7,554 nt of DNA from Actinomycetota bacterium (GTDB lineage Bacteria; Actinomycetota; Thermoleophilia; Gaiellales; Gaiellaceae). How positions within the stretch are numbered: position 1 is the stretch's first letter; every line of letters starts with the position of its first letter. Positions 1 to 5,675 of the stretch are shown in pieces. The notes under the pieces are model-generated. The model had not been told where the DNA came from, did not search any database, and worked only from the letters and a program-made list of their open reading frames with translations. The position numbers and the translations under genes are program-made. The stretch lies in contig JAFALP010000001.1 of the NCBI GenBank assembly GCA_019234175.1, positions 1 through 7,554 on the forward strand, written 5' to 3'.

Positions 1-2
1 AA

Positions 3-116
3 CTCGCCTACGTGCTGTCGAAGAGCAGCCCGGAGAAGACGCCGGAAGAGAACTGGTACGAGGCGGAGCGCGAGCTCATGCTCGCCGTGAAGACCTCCGT
101 CCTCACGCATCCTTAG
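3..116 (+). CDS. C-terminal end of an unidentified protein, DUF2934-like (partial)
   Basis: Only the last 37 codons are in the window, ending at TAG 114-116; the gene starts beyond the left edge. The visible tail is charged and contains NWYEAEREL at residues 17-25 of the fragment. This resembles the W-x-x-AE-x-E-L pattern of small DUF2934-type proteins of unknown function, but the fragment is too short for a firm assignment. GC-rich third positions (CTC GCC TAC GTG CTG) support real coding. The stop codon overlaps, in a shared TTAG, the stop of the convergent gene on the minus strand, so the two 3' ends meet with no space for a separate terminator. Confidence 0.5.
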   Translation, partial: LAYVLSKSSPEKTPEENWYEAERELMLAVKTSVLTHP

Positions 117-841
117 CGGTCACCCGGCAGCCGCATCCCCGTCGCACGCAGCGCAGGGACCGGGTCCGACTCGGGCCGCGCCACGAGCAGGACCGCGCCG
201 TGTCCGCTCTCCCGGTGGAGCGCGTCGACGAAGAGCTGCAGGCCGACGGCGAGCGCGAGCGCCTTGTGCCACTGCTCGCCGCCGAACGGGACGAGCTGGT
301 CCTCCGACGCGAGCCCGGCGATCACGTCGCCCCAGGTGATCGAGCCCATGGAGACGTCGACGACGACGGGCTCGCCCCGCGAGCTCGGGATGCCGATCGC
401 GAGCGGGTTCGTTCCCGCCACCTTCGGGCCGCCGGGCGGCCCGAGCCGCGGCGGCGACGTCGCCGTGAGCAGAGCGACGAGACCGCCGGCCGCGAGCCGC
501 CGGACCCACCCGCCGAGCATCCCCGTCGGGAACGTCTGCTCGCAGACGACGACGCGCGAGCGCTCGGGCGGGTCTGCGAGCTGTGTGCGCACGACCGCGT
601 CGAGCACGAGATATCCGAGCGCGCCGCGGCCGTGCCAGCGTTCGAACGCCCCTTCCGCCTCGATCGTCTCCGGCTGCGCGGCCGGGTCGACGTCGAGCGT
701 CTCCAGCCACTCGATGCGGGAGTACCCGTGGCCGAGCTTGCCGCGCGACTCGGCCTCGTGGAAGTGCGCGAAGAGGCGTTGCGCGTCCTCCTCGGCGAAG
801 CCGCGCGCGCGAAGGCGGTCGAGCGCCTCGTCAGGCCGCAT
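113..841 (-). CDS. Compact malate/L-lactate dehydrogenase (Ldh2/AllD) family-like protein, probably divergent or inactive
   Basis: The 242-residue product resembles the NAD(P)-dependent Ldh2 family (malate, L-lactate, ureidoglycolate and sulfolactate dehydrogenases). Visible hallmarks in order are HGYSRIEWL (38-46), GPPGGPKVAGTNPLAIGIP (134-152), a VVVDVSMGSITWG stretch (159-171) in place of the usual Asp-Met-Ala-Thr-Ser segment, FGGEQWHKALALAV (186-199) with the conserved Lys, and RLPGDR at the very C-terminus. Family members normally have about 330-360 residues; here the central part is shortened and the C-terminal helices after RLPG are missing. The segment where AllD-type enzymes carry their catalytic His (typically HFG) reads EQTFPTG (101-107), with no His. 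It may therefore be a non-catalytic homologue or an enzyme with altered chemistry. The ATG start at 841 lies inside the upstream phosphatase gene (11-nt overlap), and no Shine-Dalgarno is visible, suggesting translational coupling. Confidence 0.75.
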   Translation of the reverse strand: MRPDEALDRLRARGFAEEDAQRLFAHFHEAESRGKLGHGYSRIEWLETLDVDPAAQPETIEAEGAFERWHGRGALGYLVLDAVVRTQLADPPERSRVVVCEQTFPTGMLGGWVRRLAAGGLVALLTATSPPRLGPPGGPKVAGTNPLAIGIPSSRGEPVVVDVSMGSITWGDVIAGLASEDQLVPFGGEQWHKALALAVGLQLFVDALHRESGHGAVLLVARPESDPVPALRATGMRLPGDR

Positions 842-1493
842 GCCGCTGCTTGAACTCGAGCACGGGCCAGCCGCGGTCGGCAGCGATGCGCCGCAGCTTT
901 CGGTCGGGATTCACGGCGACCGGATGGCCGACCGCTTCGAGAAACGGCACGTCGGTGTGGCTGTCCGAGTACGCGGTCGACTCGTCGAGGTCGCACCCGA
1001 GCTCGCGGATGGCCGCCGCCTTGTTCTCCGCGTAGAGCGCGCGAATCGCGCGGCCGGTGTACTTGCCGTCCACGACCTCGCACACGGTGCCGAAGGCGCC
1101 GTCGAAACCCAGGTCGTCCGCGATCGCCTGCACGACCTCCTGCAGCGTCGCCGACACGATGTACACCTTGTCGCCGCGCGCACGGTGCTCGTCCACGAGG
1201 TCGAGCGGCTCCGCGTAGACGAGCGGGCGCAGGACCGGCTCCATCGCCTCCGCGACGAGGTCGCGCATCTCCTCCGGCGTGAAGCCGCGGAGCACGACGA
1301 GCCCGTCCTCCGCCGCGTGGCGCACCGCCTCGTGGCTCGCACCGCGGAGGACGAAGAGCAGCTGCCACAACGCCGCCTTCGTCAGCTGGCGCCGCGTGAT
1401 CAGGCCGCGCTCGCGCGCCGACCCGGCGAGCGCGAGCGCCGAGGAGCGGCGCAGCAGCGTCCGGTCGAGGTCGAAGAACGCCGCGGCCGCCAC
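831..1493 (-). CDS. HAD superfamily subfamily IB hydrolase (SerB-like phosphatase)
   Basis: All four HAD motifs are present in this 220-residue protein. Motif I is FFDLDRT with nucleophile D8 and acid/base D10. Motif II is the Ser of YIVSAT (S114). Motif III is K158 in ENKAAAIRELG. Motif IV is YSDSHTDVPFLEAVG with D177 and D181. The helical cap between motifs I and II (about 15-105) and the ending AVNPDRKLRRIAADRGWPVLEF are typical of the HAD-IB family related to phosphoserine phosphatase, which hydrolyses small phosphomonoesters through an aspartyl-phosphate. The substrate cannot be read from the sequence. The start is GTG at 1493, directly abutting the TGA of the upstream SnoaL-like gene (TGA|GTG), which indicates one transcript and coupled translation. 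The 3' end overlaps the Ldh2-like start by 11 nt. Confidence 0.9.
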   Translation of the reverse strand: MAAAAFFDLDRTLLRRSSALALAGSARERGLITRRQLTKAALWQLLFVLRGASHEAVRHAAEDGLVVLRGFTPEEMRDLVAEAMEPVLRPLVYAEPLDLVDEHRARGDKVYIVSATLQEVVQAIADDLGFDGAFGTVCEVVDGKYTGRAIRALYAENKAAAIRELGCDLDESTAYSDSHTDVPFLEAVGHPVAVNPDRKLRRIAADRGWPVLEFKQRHAA

Positions 1494-1883
1494 TCAGGCC
1501 CTCAGGCCGGCGGCTGCGAGCGCCGATTCGCGGTTCGGATAGTCGTGCAAGCTCGAGATCTTCCCGCCGCGCAGAACGACAATCTGAAAGAGCTTCGGGA
1601 ACATCCCCTTGGCACCGAGCCGCGACATGTGGCGTCCTCGCAGCTGCACCAGCACGCGGTCGCCGACGTCGACGAGCTCCGAAGGGCGCATCCGGTTCAT
1701 GCCCGCCCGCCACAGGAGGGTCCGCACGACGTCGTCCGCGTTCTCGCACGGCTTCCAGGCGCCCGCGCGCGCCGGCGACCAGCTGACGTCGTCCACGAGG
1801 AGCTCGCGCAGCTCCTTGTGCTTCGCCTTCCGCGCCAGCTCGTAGGCCTCGCGGACGGTGACGACGTTTCTCGAGTCGGGCAC
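1494..1883 (-). CDS. SnoaL/NTF2-like protein
   Basis: This 129-residue protein has the size and pattern of the SnoaL/NTF2-like alpha+beta fold. An N-terminal helix (VREAYELARKAKHKELRELL, about 10-29) is followed by a DDVSW segment (31-35). The C-terminal strands contain LFQIVVLRGGKISSLHDYPN (98-117) and end in ESALAAAGL, a common ending for these proteins. Members include small cyclases, isomerases and ligand-binding subunits; the sequence does not show which applies, and no catalytic residues can be assigned. The GTG start at 1883 shares one base with the TAG stop of the Mrp gene (TAGTG). It is preferred because it gives re-initiation coupling and because a longer frame upstream would only read through the Mrp gene out of frame. 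The stop abuts the phosphatase start. Confidence 0.8.
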   Translation of the reverse strand: MPDSRNVVTVREAYELARKAKHKELRELLVDDVSWSPARAGAWKPCENADDVVRTLLWRAGMNRMRPSELVDVGDRVLVQLRGRHMSRLGAKGMFPKLFQIVVLRGGKISSLHDYPNRESALAAAGLRA

Positions 1884-2944
1884 TAGCCGACGAGCGGAAG
1901 CGACTTCACGATGGCGCCGCTCTCGCGGCGGGCATCGATCGTCTCCGCGATGGCGGCGATCGCCTGCGCCGACTCGGCGTCGGGGTCGACGGCCACGATC
2001 GGCCGGCCGTCGTCGCCGTGCTCGCGCAGCGCCGGGTCGAGCGGGACGGTGCCGAGCAGCGGGATCCCGAGGCTGTCGGCGAGGTCCTCGCCGCCGCCCG
2101 AGCCGAAGACGTCGCCGCTCATGTTCTCGACGACGCCGAGCAGGCGCATGTTCGTCTTCCGCGCCATGGAGGCGGCGCGCGACGCGACCTCCTGCGCGAG
2201 CTTCTGCGGCGTCGTGACGACGACGACCTCCGCGCGTGGGAGCAGCTGGCCCAAGGAGATGGAGACGTCGCCGGTGCCGGGCGGCATGTCGACGACGAGG
2301 ACGTCGAGCTCGCCCCAGTGCACGTCGGTGAGGAACTGCTCGAGCGCGCGGTGCAGCATCGGCCCGCGCCACATCACCGGCTCGTTGTCGTCGAGGAAGA
2401 AGCCGATCGACATCAGCTTCAGCCCGTCCTTGACCGGCGGGACGATCATCTGGTCGACGGCGACCGGCTTCTGGTGGATGCCGAGGATGTGCGGGATCGA
2501 GTGCCCGTAGATGTCGGCGTCGAGGATCCCCGTGCGGCGGCCGAGCTGCGAGAACGCGACCGCGAGGTTGGCGGAGAGCGACGACTTGCCGACGCCGCCC
2601 TTGCCGCTCGCGACGGCGATGACGCGCGTGCCGCGCGACAGCTTGATCACGGAGTCGCGCTCGACACCGCCCCGGAGCTTCGTCGTCAGCGCCTGCCGCT
2701 CCTCCGGCGTCATCACGCCGAACGAGAGGGCGACGCCCCGCACGCCGTCGATGCCGGAGAGGGCCTGCTCCACCTGCTGCTCGAACGACTGCCGGAGCGG
2801 GCAGCCGGCGACGGTGAGGACGATGGTCAGGGAGACGATGCCGTCCGAGATCTCGACGTCCCGGACCATGTCCAGCTCCGTGACCGGGCGCTGGAGCTCC
2901 GGGTCGATGACCTGCTCCAGGGCCTTGAGGATCTCGTCGCGCAT
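1883..2944 (-). CDS. mrp: Mrp/NBP35 (ApbC)-type P-loop ATPase, Fe-S cluster carrier with N-terminal MIP18 domain
   Basis: The 353-residue product begins with a MIP18/DUF59 domain (about 1-80; IDPELQRPVTELDMV and the conserved Cys of AGCPL, C48). A SIMIBI-class ATPase domain follows: VASGKGGVGKSSLSANLAVA with the deviant Walker A (114-122), DADIYGHSIPHILG (142-155), VVDMPPGTGD (217-226) and VVENMSG (271-277). Family members bind and transfer 4Fe-4S clusters to apoproteins in the cytosol. The CxxC pair that E. coli-type members carry just after VENMS is absent; the segment reads GDVFGSGGGED. Loss of CxxC here is, as I recall, usual for actinobacterial Mrp, so cluster binding would need other ligands. 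The ATG start at 2944 fits the domain boundary, although the upstream CCAGGC is only a weak ribosome site. This is the first gene of the four-gene minus-strand run. Confidence 0.93.
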   Translation of the reverse strand: MRDEILKALEQVIDPELQRPVTELDMVRDVEISDGIVSLTIVLTVAGCPLRQSFEQQVEQALSGIDGVRGVALSFGVMTPEERQALTTKLRGGVERDSVIKLSRGTRVIAVASGKGGVGKSSLSANLAVAFSQLGRRTGILDADIYGHSIPHILGIHQKPVAVDQMIVPPVKDGLKLMSIGFFLDDNEPVMWRGPMLHRALEQFLTDVHWGELDVLVVDMPPGTGDVSISLGQLLPRAEVVVVTTPQKLAQEVASRAASMARKTNMRLLGVVENMSGDVFGSGGGEDLADSLGIPLLGTVPLDPALREHGDDGRPIVAVDPDAESAQAIAAIAETIDARRESGAIVKSLPLVG

Positions 2945-2973
2945 CGGCCTGGACGGTAGCGAAGATAGGGCCC
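2945..2973. promoter_or_regulatory. 29-bp divergent spacer between mrp and the ABC permease
   Basis: The two genes start only 29 bp apart on opposite strands, so any promoters must overlap each other or the opposing coding sequences. On the minus strand TATCTT (2968-2963) is a possible -10 box, 18 nt before the mrp ATG. On the plus strand AGGG (2967-2970) lies three bases from the GTG, too close for a standard ribosome site. Short-leader or leaderless transcripts are possible. No promoter can be assigned firmly. Confidence 0.35.
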
Positions 2974-4056
2974 GTGACCTGGTTCGGACTCGTCCGGAAG
3001 AACCTCTTCCGCCGCCCTGTGCGGACGCTGCTGACCGCCGCCGGTGTGGCGCTCGGCGTCGGGCTGATCGTCGCCCTGCTCTCGATCGCAGCGGGCACGG
3101 AGCGAACGGCCGGCGATCTCATCCACGTCGGCCGCGCCGACTTCGGGCTCTTCCAGAGCGGCGTCTCGGATGCGACCAAGTCGCTGCTCCCGGTCTCGCT
3201 CGAGTCGCGCGTCCGGCACGACGCCGGCGTCGCGCAGACGGCGCTCGTCTTCCTCGACGTCACCACCGTCAACGGCCAGGAGTCGTCGCTCGTCATCGGG
3301 CTCGATCCGAACGAGTTCGCGGCGAAGCGGCTGACGCTCGTCGAGGGGAACCGCACGGGCGCGCTCGCCGGCGACCACTTCGGCGCGCGCCTCGGCGAGA
3401 CGCTCCGCATCGGCAGGCGCGCGTTCCGCGTCACCGGCATCTACCACAGCGGGGACCGCTTCGAGGACGCGGGTGTGGTCCTGCCGCTGTCGACCGTCCA
3501 GGCGCTCGCGAACCGCCCGGACGAGACGACGAGCATCGGCGTGATCGTCACGCCGGGTCAGCGGCCGCAGGCGGTCGCGACGGCGCTCGAGAAGGAGTAC
3601 GGCATCACCGCCGTCGTCGAGCCCGGGCAGGCGGTGAACGTGGACACGTCGTCACGCCTGATCATCGACGTCGGCTGGGTGATCTCCGCCCTCGCGCTCA
3701 TCGTCGGCGGCATCGGCGTGACGAACACGATGGCGATGTCGGTCTTCGAGCGCGTGCGCGAGATCGGGATCCTGCGCGCCGTCGGCTGGCCGGGACGCCG
3801 TATCGCCGCGCTCATCGTCAGCGAGGCGGTCGGGATCTCGCTCGTCGCGCTCGCGCTCGGCCTCGGCGTCGGCGTGCTCGCGGCGCACCTCTTCACGGCG
3901 CAGACCGGCCTGTCCACGCTGGTGGCGCCGCGGTTCACCGCCGGCGTCTTCGCCTGGGGCCTCGCGTTCGCGCTCGGCGTCGGCCTCGCCGGTGCGATCT
4001 ACCCGACGTGGCGGGCGCTCCGGCTCAGCCCGATCGAGGCGCTGCGCCGCGAGTAG
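2974..4056 (+). CDS. ABC transporter permease, MacB/FtsX (LolC/E) family
   Basis: The 360-residue protein has the complete MacB/FtsX architecture. An N-terminal amphipathic lead (LVRKNLFRRPVRTLLT) runs into a first membrane segment (about 18-40). An extracytoplasmic MacB_PCD domain follows (about 41-230, with VTGIYHSGDRFEDAGVVLPL at 153-172). The C-terminal FtsX domain has three membrane segments (about 232-255, 283-308 and 322-345). The ATPase-contact loop FERVREIGILRAVGWPGRRI (258-277) and the terminal PTWRALRLSPIEALRRE are typical. Such permeases couple cytoplasmic ATP hydrolysis to mechanical work or export in the envelope rather than classical uptake. The GTG start at 2974 gives the canonical short N-terminus. 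Its likely ATPase is not adjacent in the same direction but encoded convergently at 4615-5310. It is followed 35 nt later by the coiled-coil gene, probably on the same transcript. Confidence 0.93.
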   Translation: MTWFGLVRKNLFRRPVRTLLTAAGVALGVGLIVALLSIAAGTERTAGDLIHVGRADFGLFQSGVSDATKSLLPVSLESRVRHDAGVAQTALVFLDVTTVNGQESSLVIGLDPNEFAAKRLTLVEGNRTGALAGDHFGARLGETLRIGRRAFRVTGIYHSGDRFEDAGVVLPLSTVQALANRPDETTSIGVIVTPGQRPQAVATALEKEYGITAVVEPGQAVNVDTSSRLIIDVGWVISALALIVGGIGVTNTMAMSVFERVREIGILRAVGWPGRRIAALIVSEAVGISLVALALGLGVGVLAAHLFTAQTGLSTLVAPRFTAGVFAWGLAFALGVGLAGAIYPTWRALRLSPIEALRRE

Positions 4057-4077
4057 CAGGACTCGCGGCCGGAGCGG

Positions 4078-4084
4078 AGAAGGG
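4078..4084 (+). promoter_or_regulatory. Ribosome binding site of the coiled-coil gene
   Basis: AGAAGGG lies 7 nt before the ATG at 4092. It is the clearest Shine-Dalgarno in the window and fixes this start. Confidence 0.7.
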
Positions 4085-4091
4085 CCTGGGG

Positions 4092-4655
4092 ATGTCCTGG
4101 CCGCTCGCCGAGCCCTCGCGCGCTCCCGTCGTCGTCCCGCGGCGGCGGCGGCGGAAGACGCCGCGCTACGTCTGGCTGCTCGTGGCCGCCGCGTTTCTCT
4201 GCGGCGGGGCGCTGAGCGCAGCCGGCTTCGCGGTCGGCTGGAAGCACCAGGCGCAGCGCGACACCACCGCCGAGTCCGCCCTCGTCGTCGCGAACGCGAC
4301 GGTGCACACGCTGCGAACGCAGCTCGCGTCCGCACGCGCGCGGCTGGCGGCGGAGCGCACGCACGCGACCGGGCTCGCGGCGGCGAAGAAGTCGCTCACG
4401 CGCGCCGAGACGCGGATCCGCACGCAGCTGGCGACGGCGAAGCAGTCGCTCGCCGCCGTCGGCACCGCTGCGGCGCCGCTCGCCGCCGATCTCGACCGCC
4501 TGACGAACGAGCTCCGCGCGCTCACGTCCTACGTCACGTCGACGCCGGCCGGCCAGCTCGACGCCGGGTACGTCCAGGCGCAGCTCGCCTATCTCGCGAA
4601 GACCGTGGACGGGTTCAGGACTGCGGTCTCAGCGCTGGCGTCGCAGGCGCGCTGA
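4092..4655 (+). CDS. Membrane-anchored coiled-coil protein of unknown function
   Basis: I do not recognise a named family. The 187-residue product has a Pro-rich N-terminus, a strongly basic stop-transfer patch (RRRRRK, 17-22), one membrane segment (about 27-49, VWLLVAAAFLCGGALSAAGF) and then a long Ala/Arg/Glu-rich helix (about 55-125). Leu and Ala spacing in that helix is compatible with a coiled coil. A second helical stretch (about 128-148) and a Tyr/Gln-rich end follow. The positive patch before the segment predicts N-terminus inside and coiled coil outside. It sits 35 nt after a MacB-type permease with its own good ribosome site, so a role as an accessory or adaptor for that transporter is plausible by position (inference). 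Its last 41 nt overlap the end of the convergent ATPase gene. Confidence 0.82.
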   Translation: MSWPLAEPSRAPVVVPRRRRRKTPRYVWLLVAAAFLCGGALSAAGFAVGWKHQAQRDTTAESALVVANATVHTLRTQLASARARLAAERTHATGLAAAKKSLTRAETRIRTQLATAKQSLAAVGTAAAPLAADLDRLTNELRALTSYVTSTPAGQLDAGYVQAQLAYLAKTVDGFRTAVSALASQAR

Positions 4656-5310
4656 GCCTGCCGTCGCGGATCTGCAGCACGCGGTCCGCCTGATCCGCCA
4701 CCGCGTCGTCGTTCGTCACCATGAGCGTCGTCGTCGCGTGCTCGTCGCGGACGCGGCGAATGAGCGCGAGGATCTGCGCGCCTGTCTCCGAGTCGAGCGC
4801 CCCGGTCGGCTCGTCCGCGAGCAGGAGCTGCGGATCGTTCGCGAGCGCGCGCGCGATGGCGACGCGCTGCCGCTCGCCTCCGGAGAGCGTCGGTGGATAG
4901 CTGCGCGCGCGGTCGCCGAGGCCCACCTCGTCGAGGAGCTCGTGCGCACGCCGTTCGCGCTCCGCGCGCGACCGCGGGCCGCCGAGCATCGGCACCTGGA
5001 CGTTCTCCAGCGCGTTCAGCGTCGTGATGAGGTTGTGGAACTGGAAGACGAAGCCGACGGTCTCCGCGCGATACCGCGCGGCATCGTGGAGGTGGGTGAC
5101 GTCGAGACCGCCGACGAGGATCCCGCCCGCGTCAGGCCGATCGAGCGAGCCGACGAGATTGAGCAGCGTGCTCTTGCCGCCGCCCGACGGCCCGGTCAGG
5201 GCAACGAGCTCGCCGGGCTCGAGGTGGAGCGACACGTCCTCGAGCGCGCGGATCCGTCCGTTCTCGAAGCTCTTGCGGACGTGACGGACGTCGACCTCGG
5301 CGCCGCTCAC
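4615..5310 (-). CDS. ABC transporter ATP-binding protein, LolD/MacB/FtsE type
   Basis: The 231-residue protein is a complete nucleotide-binding domain: Walker [10 protein letters not shown] (40-48), Q-loop FVFQFHNLI (87-95, Q90), signature [15 protein letters not shown] (142-156), and Walker [13 protein letters not shown] (162-173) with catalytic E167. The ADEPTGALD form and the FQ-x-x-N-L-I Q-loop are typical of ATPases serving MacB/LolCDE/FtsX permeases. At the H-loop, where most members read THD, this one reads VTND (N200), so the usual switch His is missing. The GTG start at 5310 overlaps the TGA of the secreted-protein gene (GTGA), indicating coupled translation. The last dozen residues (after IRDGRLS) are a Pro/Ala-rich extension that runs into the convergent coiled-coil gene. 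The likely partner is the permease at 2974-4056, judged from family and proximity. Confidence 0.93.
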   Translation of the reverse strand: MSGAEVDVRHVRKSFENGRIRALEDVSLHLEPGELVALTGPSGGGKSTLLNLVGSLDRPDAGGILVGGLDVTHLHDAARYRAETVGFVFQFHNLITTLNALENVQVPMLGGPRSRAERERRAHELLDEVGLGDRARSYPPTLSGGERQRVAIARALANDPQLLLADEPTGALDSETGAQILALIRRVRDEHATTTLMVTNDDAVADQADRVLQIRDGRLSAPATPALRPQS

Positions 5311-5666
5311 TTGACGACGCTGATCGGCCAGATGCCGACGCCCGTCGCGTAGCCCTTCGCGGTCGCGATCGCGTGCCAGACGACGTGCTGGCCGATCGCA
5401 GCTGGAGGGAACGCGTTCTTGCCCGTCGCCGGGATCGTCTCCTTCCACACGCCGTTCTTCACGACGTGCGTCCCGACCTCGCCGACGGAGAATCCGTTGA
5501 AGAAGACCTGTACGTGGATCTTGCACGCGACCGGCTTGCCGTTCGCCGTGACCTGGACCTCGTAGGACCACGTCTTGTGCAGGACGGGATGATGGCTCTG
5601 CGCGGTGACGACGACGTGGAGCTTCGGAGTCGCGATCGCGAGGGCGACGAGGAGCGCGCGGAACAC
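5307..5666 (-). CDS. Small secreted Ig-like/beta-sandwich protein, unknown function
   Basis: This 119-residue product starts with a short signal-like stretch (MFRALLVALAIA, 1-12) with possible cleavage after AIA. The rest is rich in alternating beta strands: KLHVVVTAQSHHP, WSYEVQVTANGKPVACKIHV, GTHVVKNGVWKETIPATG and QHVVWHAIATAKGYATGVG. This spacing is what an immunoglobulin-like or CARDB-type domain would give. It has a single Cys (C48), so no internal disulfide. The GTG start at 5666 is nine bases after the polymerase stop, and an in-frame TAG just upstream rules out a longer form. No clear ribosome site is seen. Overlap with the ABC ATPase (GTGA) suggests the two are made together, so the protein may be an extracytoplasmic component of, or cargo for, the transporter (inference). 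Confidence 0.75.
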   Translation of the reverse strand: MFRALLVALAIATPKLHVVVTAQSHHPVLHKTWSYEVQVTANGKPVACKIHVQVFFNGFSVGEVGTHVVKNGVWKETIPATGKNAFPPAAIGQHVVWHAIATAKGYATGVGIWPISVVK

Positions 5667-5675
5667 GATGCAAGC

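Noticed and set aside
264..1886. Long plus-strand open frame antisense to the Ldh2-like, HAD and SnoaL-like genes
   Set aside because: The translation is low-complexity Arg/Ala/Ser-rich with no motif, while the minus strand carries clear protein families; it is a by-product of high GC.
1494..3440. Very long minus-strand open frame suggesting a 648-residue fusion through mrp
   Set aside because: Only its last 129 codons (the SnoaL-like gene) look like a protein. The upstream part is out of frame with mrp and antisense to the permease. A GTG at 1883 gives the natural start.
2511..4655. Plus-strand open frame that would join a long leader to the coiled-coil protein
   Set aside because: The part before 4092 is antisense to mrp and out of frame with the permease, is Arg-rich and lacks motifs; a strong ribosome site precedes ATG 4092.
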